The position numbers and the translations under genes were made by a program. From the NCBI RefSeq assembly GCF_025532145.1, contig NZ_ARXS01000018.1:40799-104798 (forward strand): 64,000 bases of DNA, read 5' to 3'. Shown piece after piece: positions 36,136 through 44,541 of the stretch (positions within the stretch are counted from its first letter, which is position 1; every line of letters begins with the position of its first letter). The notes beneath the pieces are model-generated. The model ran no database searches, was not told the DNA's origin, and was given only the letters and a program-made list of their open reading frames with translations. The stretch comes from Alloalcanivorax balearicus MACL04 (GTDB lineage Bacteria; Pseudomonadota; Gammaproteobacteria; Pseudomonadales; Alcanivoracaceae).

Positions 36136-37173
36136 TCAGGCCACGTTGCGGTGGCCATTGAGCCGTTGTTCCGCCAGATCGTCGGCGGTGGCACTGGTGG
36201 ACCAGCCGGCCTGTTCCGCCTCGCGAAAGATCTGCGTCAGGGTGGTGCCAATGGCAAGCACCTGCTGGCGGATGCGGGTCCGGCCAGCACCGGAGTGCCC
36301 CAGAGCCAGGGCGATCAGACCGCCGGCGTTGGTGACATAATCCGGGGCATAGAGGATGTCCCGCCGGCGCAGCCGTTCACCGTCCTCTTCCCCGGCCAAT
36401 TGATTATTGGCGCTGCCCGCCACCAGCGGCGCGTGCAGCCGGGCGATGGTGCCGCGGTTGAGCACGGCGCCCAGGGCACAGGGCACGAAGCCGTCGCAGG
36501 GCACGTCGTAGATGGCGTCGGGGGGCACGATCCTGGCCCCCAGCCGGGCGGCCAGTTCGCCGGCCCGTTTGGCATCGGCGTCGGCCAGGGTGAGACGGGC
36601 GCCGGCCCGGGTCAGCAGCAGCGCCAGGCGGCTGCCCACGTGCCCCACGCCCTGCACGGCGAAGTGCAGGCCGCGCAGGCTGTCCCGGCCCAGCCGCTGG
36701 CGCACGCTGGCGTCGAGGGCGGCGAACACGCCCAGGGCGGTGAGCGGTGAAGGGTCCAGGCCGTCGCCGCTGTAGCCCCAGACATGACGGGTGGTACGGG
36801 CCACTTGGTCCAGATCCTCGAGGCGGGTGCCGGCGTCCACGGCGGTGGTGTAGCGGCCATTGAGGCTGTCCACGGCGCGGCCGAAGGCCCGGTACAGGGC
36901 ACCCCGGTCATAGCCGTCCGGCGGTTCCAGAATCACCGCCTTGCCGCCACCCAGGGGCAGTCCGGCGAGGGCCGCTTTGTAGCTCATGCCCCGGGCCAGG
37001 CGGGTGACGTCTTGCAGAGCGGCGTCCTCGTCGTCGTAGCGCAGGCAGCGGCAGCCGCCGACGGCGGGACCCAGTTGGGTGGAGTGAATGGCGATAAGGG
37101 CACGCAGCCCGGAGTGCGGATCACGATGCAGGTGCAGCTCGGCAACGTTGGTCCGTTCGAGGTTAGCGAACAT
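36136..37173 (-). CDS. Leucine/branched-chain amino acid dehydrogenase
   Basis: A 345-residue Glu/Leu/Phe/Val dehydrogenase. PAVGGCRCLRY, the Lys66 of GMSYKAALAG and the catalytic Lys78 of LPLGGGK are present, with a Rossmann motif VQGVGHVGSRLA. It makes the 2-oxoacids that the following dehydrogenase complex oxidises, so the operon encodes BCAA catabolism. Glu/Phe specificity cannot be excluded, but the operon favours branched-chain substrates. ATG at 37173 follows AAGGAGAG. Confidence 0.92.
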   Translation of the reverse strand: MFANLERTNVAELHLHRDPHSGLRALIAIHSTQLGPAVGGCRCLRYDDEDAALQDVTRLARGMSYKAALAGLPLGGGKAVILEPPDGYDRGALYRAFGRAVDSLNGRYTTAVDAGTRLEDLDQVARTTRHVWGYSGDGLDPSPLTALGVFAALDASVRQRLGRDSLRGLHFAVQGVGHVGSRLALLLTRAGARLTLADADAKRAGELAARLGARIVPPDAIYDVPCDGFVPCALGAVLNRGTIARLHAPLVAGSANNQLAGEEDGERLRRRDILYAPDYVTNAGGLIALALGHSGAGRTRIRQQVLAIGTTLTQIFREAEQAGWSTSATADDLAEQRLNGHRNVA

Positions 37174-37536
37174 GGCAACGCTCTCCTTGTCGTCCCGGGG
37201 GCCGGTAAGCCCGCTGTGGGCGGTTCCGGGGCCGGATCACGGCCCCTTTGCTTAAACCATAGCGCGGGTTTGGAGAGGGTGCTTGGATCGATTGGTTATA
37301 TGGCGGGGAGGGGTTAGCGGGGTTGGGTATTTCGCCAGCAGGCTGGCTCCCACGGATTGCGCCACGAAGCCGCTGTGGGAGCTTGCCCGCAAGCGAATGG
37401 GCTGCACCGATAAAATTCGCTTGCAGGGCAAGCTGCTACAGGCGCCTTGTCGTTACCTCCGTCCAGAACCCGCATCTGGCACCCCTGCCGGCATCCCGTT
37501 ATGCTGCGCGGCTTCAGCGAATGAGGACGTAACGGC
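37174..37536. other. Divergent intergenic region, leucine dehydrogenase / flavoprotein
   Basis: About 360 bp with no gene. It holds the minus-strand promoter of the leucine dehydrogenase operon near its left end and a REP cluster at 37329-37446 near its right end. No convincing operator was seen. Confidence 0.5.
37329..37446. repeat. REP-like cluster upstream of the flavoprotein gene
   Basis: A single unit at 37329-37355 (TTCGCCAGCAGGCTGGCTCC with a CACGG tail) is followed by a facing pair. The pair's arms, at 37365-37398 and 37415-37446, carry GCTTGCCCGCAAGC and GCTTGCAGGGCAAGC. It lies between divergent genes. Confidence 0.85.
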
Positions 37537-38754
37537 ATGGCGGAACAGTACGACGTGGTGATCATCGGTGCCGGTGCCGCCGGGCTGATGTGCGCCGCCA
37601 CCGCCGGCTATCGGGGCGCCTCGGTGCTGGTGCTGGATCACGCCAACAAGCCCGGCAAGAAGATTCTCATGTCCGGCGGCGGGCGCTGCAATTTCACCAA
37701 TCTCAACACCACGCCGGCCCATTTCGTTTCCGCCAATCCGCACTTCTGCAAATCCGCGTTGAGCCGCTATACCCCCTGGCATTTCGTCGAGCTGGTGGAG
37801 CGGCATGGCATCAAGCATGTGGAAAAGGCGCCGGGGCAGCTGTTCTGTGCCGACTCCAGCAAAGCGATTGTCGAGATGCTGCTCACCGAGTGCGAATGGG
37901 CTGGCGCCAGGGTCCGGTTGAACACGACGGTAACGCACATCAACGATCAGCCGGTGGGCAAACCGGGATCAGGACGAACGGAAGGAGGCTTCACGCTGCG
38001 CACCAACGATGGCGTGGTGCGAGCCGGCAAACTGGTCATCGCCAGTGGCGGGCTCTCCATTCCCACCATGGGGGCGAGCCCGTTCGGCTATAAAGTGGCG
38101 GAACAGTTCGGTCTGAACGTGTTACCGACCCGCGCCGCGCTGGTGCCATTCACTCTGCAACCCGCGGACAAGGCGTGGCTGGCGGAACTCAGCGGTGTCA
38201 GCGCCGAGGTTCGCGCGGAAGCCGGGGGCCGGTCTTTCTCCGAGCCCATGTTGATCACGCACCGGGGCTTGTCCGGGCCGGCCATGCTGCAGGTGTCCGC
38301 GTTCTGGCAAGCGGGCGCCGACGTTACCGTGGACTGGTTGCCGATGCTGGCGGACCCGTACGCGGCTCTGCTGGAAGAGCGCAAGCAACATCCCAACGGC
38401 ACCGTGGAGCGCTGGTTACGCTCGTTTTTTTCCCAGCGTCTGGCGGCGGCTCTGGTGGCGCGGTTCGATTGGCGAGGGCCCCTGCAGCACCACGCCAACG
38501 AACGCCTGGCCAGCATTGCCGCGGTGCTTAAAGGCTGGCGTTTCAAACCCTCCGGCACCGAAGGCTACCGCACCGCCGAAGTCACCCTAGGCGGTGTCGA
38601 CACCGGCGCCGTCTCCTCCAAAACCTTCGAAGTCAAAACCGTTCCCGGCCTGTACTTCATCGGCGAAGTACTCGACGTCACCGGCCAGCTCGGTGGTTTC
38701 AACTTCCAGTGGGCCTGGGCGTCGGCCAACGCGTTGGCCGAAACGTTAAATTAG
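37537..38754 (+). CDS. BaiN/YhiN-like FAD-dependent oxidoreductase (HI0933 family)
   Basis: A 405-residue flavoprotein. The dinucleotide-binding motif VVIIGAGAAGLMCAATAG is at residues 7-24, followed by KKILMSGGGRCNFTN and the C-terminal FIGEVLDVTGQLGGFNFQWA, both signatures of this family. Substrate unknown; relatives include bile-acid reductases, but that role is not implied here. The ATG follows GAGGACGTAACGGC. Confidence 0.9.
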   Translation: MAEQYDVVIIGAGAAGLMCAATAGYRGASVLVLDHANKPGKKILMSGGGRCNFTNLNTTPAHFVSANPHFCKSALSRYTPWHFVELVERHGIKHVEKAPGQLFCADSSKAIVEMLLTECEWAGARVRLNTTVTHINDQPVGKPGSGRTEGGFTLRTNDGVVRAGKLVIASGGLSIPTMGASPFGYKVAEQFGLNVLPTRAALVPFTLQPADKAWLAELSGVSAEVRAEAGGRSFSEPMLITHRGLSGPAMLQVSAFWQAGADVTVDWLPMLADPYAALLEERKQHPNGTVERWLRSFFSQRLAAALVARFDWRGPLQHHANERLASIAAVLKGWRFKPSGTEGYRTAEVTLGGVDTGAVSSKTFEVKTVPGLYFIGEVLDVTGQLGGFNFQWAWASANALAETLN

Positions 38755-38774
38755 TGACGATTCGTTTCTGTCTT

Positions 38775-38791
38775 TTGATTGTCACAATCAA
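38775..38791. promoter_or_regulatory. Palindrome TTGATTG-N3-CAATCAA upstream of the outer-membrane protein gene
   Basis: A 17-bp perfect palindrome with 7-bp arms, 113 bp before the start codon. It could be a regulator-binding site; the regulator is unknown. Confidence 0.4.
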
Positions 38792-38903
38792 TTCTGGGTA
38801 AATGTTCCCGAGGATCGACAGGCGATGCGGTTCAGGCACGGTAGTCCGTGTTCCAGTCGCTGATGGAGCGGGTTTGCCATAACAAGGAACTTTGGAGAAA
38901 AAC

Positions 38904-39662
38904 ATGAAGAAAACCACTGCCGCACTGCTGTTGACGGGCGTGGCGGGGAGCGCCTACGCGGCGCCCGCCTTCGACCGGCCCGGCGCCGGCTTCAACCCGG
39001 AAGTGCTCGCACCGGGCAGCATGATTTGGGAGCAGGGGTTGCCGGACGTGACGCGCAACAAGGAAGACGGCACCACCAGCACCCTTTACCAGTATGACTC
39101 ACGTCTGCGTCTGGGCTTGACCGATCAACTGGAAGTGCAGTTTTTTGGCGACCCCTATCGGCGCATGACCACTTCCGGCGCGGGCGACGTGGACGGTCCG
39201 GGCAACGCGGGCATTGCCCTGAAGATGAACATACCGACCCGCAACGAACGCGCGTCCTTCGGTGTCATGACCAGTGTTGAATTCAATACCGGAAAAGCGG
39301 CGTTTCGTAACTACGGCAGCGACGGCAAGGAAGCCCGCAGTGTTTATCTCGGCGTCACCGGCGGTTGGGAGCTGAACGATCGCCAATCGGTGGCTGCCTA
39401 CCTGGACGTCACCCGCACCGATGAGGATGACGTTTATACCTTTTCTCCCAGCTGGCAGACCACACTTGATGAAGACTGGGCACTTTATCTGGAATACAAG
39501 GTATCCTTCGGCGACCTCGACGATGAAGACCATCTGGCCGGCGGCGGCGTCACCTGGATGGTGACCGACAAACTGCAGCTGGATCTCTACAGCGATTTCG
39601 GCATCACTAGCGACAGCACGGATTATGAGTCCGGTTTTGGCGTGTCCTATCTAATAAGGTAG
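38904..39662 (+). CDS. Outer-membrane beta-barrel protein (phenol-degradation/transporter-like)
   Basis: A 252-residue protein with a clear signal peptide (MKKTTAALLLTGVAGSAYA, cleavage before AP). The mature part has alternating beta strands typical of the pathway-associated outer-membrane proteins of the meta-cleavage type (PF13557-like), including LRLGLTDQLEVQFFGD, and a terminal aromatic-poor YLIR. Start ATG at 38904 follows GGAGAAAAAC; a TTG at 38892 is too early. Substrate unknown. Confidence 0.78.
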   Translation: MKKTTAALLLTGVAGSAYAAPAFDRPGAGFNPEVLAPGSMIWEQGLPDVTRNKEDGTTSTLYQYDSRLRLGLTDQLEVQFFGDPYRRMTTSGAGDVDGPGNAGIALKMNIPTRNERASFGVMTSVEFNTGKAAFRNYGSDGKEARSVYLGVTGGWELNDRQSVAAYLDVTRTDEDDVYTFSPSWQTTLDEDWALYLEYKVSFGDLDDEDHLAGGGVTWMVTDKLQLDLYSDFGITSDSTDYESGFGVSYLIR

Positions 39663-39725
39663 AAGGCAGTGAACAGTTAATAGTGAACAGTGACGCGAAA
39701 TAGAGCGGAGTGATCGGAAGACAAC

Positions 39726-39765
39726 GAGGCCGCGCTCAGGAGTTGGGTGCGGCCTCATCGTTTTT
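39726..39765 (+). terminator. Rho-independent terminator of the outer-membrane protein gene
   Basis: GAGGCCGC (39726-39733) pairs with GCGGCCTC (39749-39756), followed by ATCGTTTTT. It lies 64 bp after the stop of the outer-membrane protein gene. Confidence 0.8.
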
Positions 39766-39789
39766 AAAGAAAGTAAGAGGGTGGAGGTC

Positions 39790-39840
39790 GGCGTTGCGAA
39801 TTTGCAAAGCCTCTCTGCAAATCCGCAACGCCGTTTTTTT
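39790..39840 (+). terminator. Second hairpin with T-tract before the right 7-mer arm
   Basis: GGCGTTGCG (39790-39798) pairs with CGCAACGCC (39824-39832), with a shorter ATTTGCA/TGCAAAT pair inside, then a T-tract at 39834-39840. A second plus-strand terminator for the same gene. It ends directly at the right 7-mer arm. Confidence 0.75.
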
Positions 39841-39878
39841 CACTATTCACTATTCACTGTTCCCTATTCCTTGCTTTC

Positions 39879-42800
39879 TCATGGTGCTTTCCCGTTCCCC
39901 GCCAGATGTTCCAACAGCTGCTCGACTAATTGAACGCGTTCATCGGCGGTTTCCGACGGCAGTTGGAAGCGCAGGGTGTGGGCGCCTTCCAGGCGGTAGC
40001 GGTTGGGGGCGTTTTGCATCAGTTTGACCACGGTGAGCGGGTCCACCGGGGTGCGCTCGGCGAACTCCAGTTTGCCGCCGGCGGCGTTGGCGTCCACCCG
40101 GGTGATGGCCAGCGCTTCCGCCTGTTGCCGCAGAGCGGTGACCTTGAACAGAGTCTTCACCGGTTCCGGCAGCAGGCCGAAACGGTCGATCATCTCCACC
40201 TGCAATTCCCGTAACTGGTCGCCGGTTTTGCAGCCGGCGATGCGCTTGTACAGGGTCAGGCGGGTGAACACGTCCGGCAGGTAGTCTTCCGGAATCAGGG
40301 CCGGAACCCGCAGGTTGACTTCCGGGCCGCCGGACAGCGGTTTGGCGGTGTCCGGTTGCTCACCGCGTTTGAGTGCTTCCACCGCCTGCTCCAGCATTTC
40401 CATATAGAGCGTGAAACCGATGGTTTCCATGTTGCCGTGCTGCTCTTCACCGAGCAGTTCGCCGGCACCACGGATTTCCAGGTCCTGGCTGGCGAGCACG
40501 AAGCCAGCGCCCAGGTCGGTGGCTTGTTCGATGGCTTCCAGCCGTTTCAGCGCGTCCTTGGTCATGGCCTTGGGGGAAGGGGTGACCAGGTAGGCGTAGG
40601 CCTGGTGGTGGCTGCGGCCGACCCGTCCCCGCAATTGGTGCAACTGAGCCAGGCCGAGCTTGTCGGCGCGCTCGATGATGATGGTGTTGGCGCTGGGTAC
40701 GTCGATGCCGGTTTCAATGATGGTGGTGCACACCAGCACGTTGAAACGGCGATGGTAAAAGTCGCCCATCACCGCTTCCAGTTCCCGTTCGCGCATCTGG
40801 CCGTGGGCGATACCGACCCGCGCGTCTGGCACCAGCGATTGGATCTGCTCGGCGGCGCGGCTCATGGTGTCGATATCGTTGTGCAGGTAGTAGACCTGGC
40901 CGCCACGCAGCAGCTCCCGCAGAATGGCTTCCTTGAGGGAGGTGTCGTCCCGCTGCCGCACGAAGGTTTTCACCGACAGGCGCCGCTGCGGCGGCGTGGC
41001 GATGATGGAAATGTCGCGCATGCCGCTGAGCGCCATGTTCAGGGTGCGCGGAATCGGTGTGGCGGTGAGGGTGAGGATGTCGCACTCGGCGCGCATTTCC
41101 TTGAGCCGCTCTTTGTGGCGCACGCCGAAGCGGTGTTCCTCGTCAACGATGATCAGACCCAGGTCCTTGAAGCTGACATTCTCTTGCAGCAACTGGTGGG
41201 TGCCGACGACGATATCCACCTTGCCCTCGGCGAGCCGTGCCAGCACCTGGCTTTTGTCCTTGGCGCTGCGGAAGCGGGACAGCACTTCGATCTGCACCGG
41301 CCAGTCGGCGAAACGGTCGACGAAAGAATCGTAATGCTGCTGGGCGAGCAGGGTGGTGGGGACCAGCACCGCCACCTGGGTGCCGTTCTGGACCGCCACG
41401 AAAGCGGCGCGCATGGCCACCTCGGTTTTGCCGAAGCCGACGTCGCCACAGACCAGGCGGTCCATGGGTTTTTGCCGTTGCATGTCGGCGATCACCGCGT
41501 TGATGGCGTTTTCCTGGTCCGGGGTCTCCTCGAACGGGAAACCGCTGGCGAAGCGCTGGTAATCCTCTTGCTCCAGCGGGAAAGCCCGGCCTTCGCGGGC
41601 TTCGCGGCGGGCATAGGTGTTGAGCAGCTCCGCCGCCACATCGTTGATTTTTTCCGCCGCTTTTTGCCGCGCCTTGCTCCATTGCTCGCTGCCCAGACGA
41701 TTCAATGGCGGATGTTCGCCGCCGCCGTAGCGGCTGATCAGGTGCAGCGAGGAGACCGGCACGTAGAGCTTGTCGCCGCCGGCGTATTCCAGCAGCAGGA
41801 ATTCATGGGGCTGGTGATCCACGGTCATGTGTACCAGGCCCTGATAACGGCCGACGCCGTGGTCCAGGTGTACCACTGGAGCGCCGATGGTGAGCTCGCC
41901 CAGGGAGCGGACCGCCAGATCCTGGCCACTGTCCTCGCTGGTGCGCCGCCGCCGCCGCTGCATGATCCGCTCGCCGTACAGCTCGCTTTCGCTGACCACC
42001 AGCAGTTCGTGGTCCGGCGCGTAAAAGCCGGCGTCCAACTCGCCCCGGGTCAGATTCCAGTGCTCGGGGGCGTCGAGGAAGTCCCGCCAGCCTTCTTTCA
42101 AAGCCGGCTGGATCGAGACCTTTTGCATCAGTTCGAGCAGCGCCTCGCGGCGCCCGGCGGTTTCCGCGACCACCAGGATGCGGGTGTCCGGGTGAGCATC
42201 GGAGAAGGTATGCAAGGGCGCCAGTACATTGCCGCTGCGCGGGTCGGCGGCAAGCCGGGGTGAGGGCGCCAGGTTGAACGTCAGCGCCTGTTCGGAGTCG
42301 CGCACCCGGGCCCGGGGCAGGGTTTTCCAGGCGCCGGCCAACTCGTCCGGGCGCAGGAACAGGCTGTGCGGCGGCAGCACCGGCCGGCGGATGTCGTGGC
42401 GGCGGGATTCATAGCGCTGATTGACTTCGTCCCAGAAGTGGTTGGCGGCCTCTTCGCATTCGGCCAGTTCCACCACCCGGGCGTTGGCCGGCAGATAGTC
42501 GAACAAAGTGGCCAGTTGCTCGAAGAACAGCGGCAGGTAGTACTCCAGCCCCGGGCTGGCGATGCCTTCGGACACTTCTTCATAGAGCGGGACTTTTCTT
42601 GGCTCCACGTCGAAGGTTTCCCGGAAGGCACCGCGGAAATGGCGGATGCCGTCCTGGCTGAGCGGGTACTCCGCCGCTGGCAGCAGATTGATTTCCTGGA
42701 CCTGGCCGGTGGAGCGCTGGGTCTCCGGGTCGAACAGACGCAGGGATTCAATGTCCTGGTCGAACAGTTCCACCCGGAACGGTTGCGTCGCGCCCATGGG

Positions 42801-43346
42801 GAAGATGTCCATGATGGCGCCACGCACGGCGAACTCGCCGTGTTCATAGACGTTGTCGCGCTGCCGGTAGCCACAGGCCACCAGTTGCTGACGGGTGGCT
42901 TCCATATCAAAAGTGTCGTTGACCTTGAGCTGGAAATGATTGCCATTGATATGGATCGGCGGCGCCAACCGCTGCATCAACGTATTCACCGGCACCACCA
43001 GAACGCCGCTGCGAGCCTGGCCGAGCCAGTGCAGCGCCTGGATACGGTCGCTGACAATGTCCTGGTGGGGACTGAACAGATCGTAGGGCAGGGTTTCCCA
43101 GTCCGGAAACAACCGCACCGGCACTTCTTTTCTATCCGATAGCCCGTCGCCCGCCAAATAGAAGGCCAGCGAGTCGGCCAACTGCTGGGCACGGTTGCTG
43201 GACGGCGCCGCTACCAGTAGCAGGCCCTCTTCGCGGCGGGCAAGCTCCGCCAGTACCGCCGCCAAGCCGCCGGCGCCGGGGTCGCGCCAGTCGCGGTAGT
43301 GTTCACGTCCGGTGGAAAACAGGGAAGAATCGGGTAACAGGGTCAT
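39879..43346 (-). CDS. mfd: Transcription-repair coupling factor Mfd
   Basis: Removes stalled RNA polymerase and recruits UvrA. The 1155-residue product has a UvrB-like N-terminal module, an RNA polymerase-interacting domain, then the helicase with GDVGFGKTE (Walker A Lys640) and VDEEHRFG. The open frame extends to 43421, but the first ~25 residues of that reading come from REP sequence; the ATG at 43346 (MTLLPDSSLF) follows GGAGACC and gives the family length. It is convergent with the outer-membrane protein gene and divergent from tesB. Confidence 0.96.
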   Translation of the reverse strand: MTLLPDSSLFSTGREHYRDWRDPGAGGLAAVLAELARREEGLLLVAAPSSNRAQQLADSLAFYLAGDGLSDRKEVPVRLFPDWETLPYDLFSPHQDIVSDRIQALHWLGQARSGVLVVPVNTLMQRLAPPIHINGNHFQLKVNDTFDMEATRQQLVACGYRQRDNVYEHGEFAVRGAIMDIFPMGATQPFRVELFDQDIESLRLFDPETQRSTGQVQEINLLPAAEYPLSQDGIRHFRGAFRETFDVEPRKVPLYEEVSEGIASPGLEYYLPLFFEQLATLFDYLPANARVVELAECEEAANHFWDEVNQRYESRRHDIRRPVLPPHSLFLRPDELAGAWKTLPRARVRDSEQALTFNLAPSPRLAADPRSGNVLAPLHTFSDAHPDTRILVVAETAGRREALLELMQKVSIQPALKEGWRDFLDAPEHWNLTRGELDAGFYAPDHELLVVSESELYGERIMQRRRRRTSEDSGQDLAVRSLGELTIGAPVVHLDHGVGRYQGLVHMTVDHQPHEFLLLEYAGGDKLYVPVSSLHLISRYGGGEHPPLNRLGSEQWSKARQKAAEKINDVAAELLNTYARREAREGRAFPLEQEDYQRFASGFPFEETPDQENAINAVIADMQRQKPMDRLVCGDVGFGKTEVAMRAAFVAVQNGTQVAVLVPTTLLAQQHYDSFVDRFADWPVQIEVLSRFRSAKDKSQVLARLAEGKVDIVVGTHQLLQENVSFKDLGLIIVDEEHRFGVRHKERLKEMRAECDILTLTATPIPRTLNMALSGMRDISIIATPPQRRLSVKTFVRQRDDTSLKEAILRELLRGGQVYYLHNDIDTMSRAAEQIQSLVPDARVGIAHGQMRERELEAVMGDFYHRRFNVLVCTTIIETGIDVPSANTIIIERADKLGLAQLHQLRGRVGRSHHQAYAYLVTPSPKAMTKDALKRLEAIEQATDLGAGFVLASQDLEIRGAGELLGEEQHGNMETIGFTLYMEMLEQAVEALKRGEQPDTAKPLSGGPEVNLRVPALIPEDYLPDVFTRLTLYKRIAGCKTGDQLRELQVEMIDRFGLLPEPVKTLFKVTALRQQAEALAITRVDANAAGGKLEFAERTPVDPLTVVKLMQNAPNRYRLEGAHTLRFQLPSETADERVQLVEQLLEHLAGNGKAP

Positions 43347-43392
43347 CAAAGGTCTCCAGCGCGGGCGCATTGTAGCAGGGGCGAGGGATCGG

Positions 43393-43480
43393 ACGAAGCC
43401 ACTGTGGGAGCTTGCCTGCAAGCGAATCTTTTAGCCGGAAGCCGAATTCGCTTGCGGGCAAGCTCCCACAGTGGCTTCGT
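43393..43480. repeat. REP-like inverted pair between mfd and tesB
   Basis: Arms of about 21 bp beginning ACGAAGCCACTGTGGGAG pair with their reverse complement near 43460-43480; internal units carry GCTTGCCTGCAAGC and GCTTGCGGGCAAGC. It is among the most symmetric copies in the window and lies between divergent genes. Confidence 0.9.
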
Positions 43481-43572
43481 AGCCCATTCGGTGGGAGATC
43501 GATCAGCGTGCCAGCTTTTCACCATTGCGGTACCATTGCGCGCCTATGCGCGCACCACAGCTGGGGAGAGCT

Positions 43573-44448
43573 ATGAGAGAGTCCGTCGCGGAACTAATGA
43601 ACCGGTTTACCCTGGAACGGTTGGAGGACAACCTGTTCCGCGGCCAGACCGAGGCCAATGGCCAGCGCAGTATTTTCGGTGGCCTGGTGGCCGGCCAGGC
43701 GTTGCTGGCGGCGTCCATGACAGTGTCGGAGGACCGCCCGGCCCACTCCCTGCATGCCTATTTCCTGAGGCCCGGGGATATCCGCGTGCCGGTGATCTAT
43801 GACGTGGACCGGATCCGTGACGGCAAGAGCTTCACCACCCGTCGGGTCAACGCGATCCAGCACGGCCGGCCGATCTTCAGCCTGTCCGCTTCGTTCCAGG
43901 TGGAGGAAGAGGGCGGCCGGCACCAGAATACCATTCCGGACGTGCCGGAGCCGGACAGCCTGGAAAGCGATGAAAGCGCCCGCATGCGGGTGGTGGAGCA
44001 GATTCCGGAGCAGTTCCGTGGCGCTTTCCTGCGTGAACGGCCGGTGGAGTTTCGGCCGGTGACCCCCAAGGACCTGTTCGCGCCGGAAAGCCGGGAGCCG
44101 CTCAAACGCTTCTGGTTCCGGGTCAGCGACAGGGTCACCGCCGATCGTATGACCCAACGGGCGCTGCTCGCCTATTGTTCTGATTTCGGTTTCATGGGCA
44201 CGGCCATGCAGCCCCACGGCATGACCTTCTGGCAGAGCGATATCCAGTGCGCCAGCATCGACCATGCCATGTGGTTTTACGATGATTTCCAGGTGGACGA
44301 ATGGCTGCTTTACGACTGCCAGAGTCCCGGCGCCGCCGGTGCCCGGGGGCTGACTTTCGGCGCCATCTACCGTCAGGACGGCACTCTGGTGGCATCGGTG
44401 GCCCAGGAAGGACTGATGCGGCTGCGGCCCAGCGCCAAGCCGGTGTAG
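43573..44448 (+). CDS. tesB: Acyl-CoA thioesterase II
   Basis: Hydrolyses medium- and long-chain acyl-CoA to free fatty acid and CoA. The 291-residue double-hotdog protein has QRSIFGGLVAGQALLAA, HSLHAYFLRPGD and AYCSDFGFMGTA, then ASIDHAMWFYDDFQ with a His/Asp active region, all typical of TesB. The ATG at 43573 follows GGGGAGAGC. In the open frame upstream, 16 extra residues have no family support. Confidence 0.93.
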   Translation: MRESVAELMNRFTLERLEDNLFRGQTEANGQRSIFGGLVAGQALLAASMTVSEDRPAHSLHAYFLRPGDIRVPVIYDVDRIRDGKSFTTRRVNAIQHGRPIFSLSASFQVEEEGGRHQNTIPDVPEPDSLESDESARMRVVEQIPEQFRGAFLRERPVEFRPVTPKDLFAPESREPLKRFWFRVSDRVTADRMTQRALLAYCSDFGFMGTAMQPHGMTFWQSDIQCASIDHAMWFYDDFQVDEWLLYDCQSPGAAGARGLTFGAIYRQDGTLVASVAQEGLMRLRPSAKPV

Positions 44449-44541
44449 AAAGCCGGGGGCGGAGGGCGTGGCGGGTGGATAAACCCCCGCGTTGGCGCTA
44501 TTATGCGCGCCCCCAGGAACCCAATTGAGAGGGGCTCATCC

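Larger units (their letters stand above)
39666..39870. repeat. Composite palindrome with 7-mer arms (copy 2)
   Basis: The left arm is four 7-mers (GCAGTGA, ACAGTTA, ATAGTGA, ACAGTGA) from 39666 to 39693. The right arm at 39839-39870 is TTCACTA, TTCACTA, TTCACTG, TTCCCTA, the same unit on the other strand. The core holds two terminator hairpins instead of a REP pair. It sits between convergent genes and the arms lie 4 bp and 9 bp from their stop codons. Confidence 0.85.

Noticed and set aside
40356..42263. 635-codon plus-strand open frame inside mfd
   Set aside because: Antisense to the helicase core of mfd; His/Gln/Val-rich product typical of a shadow frame.
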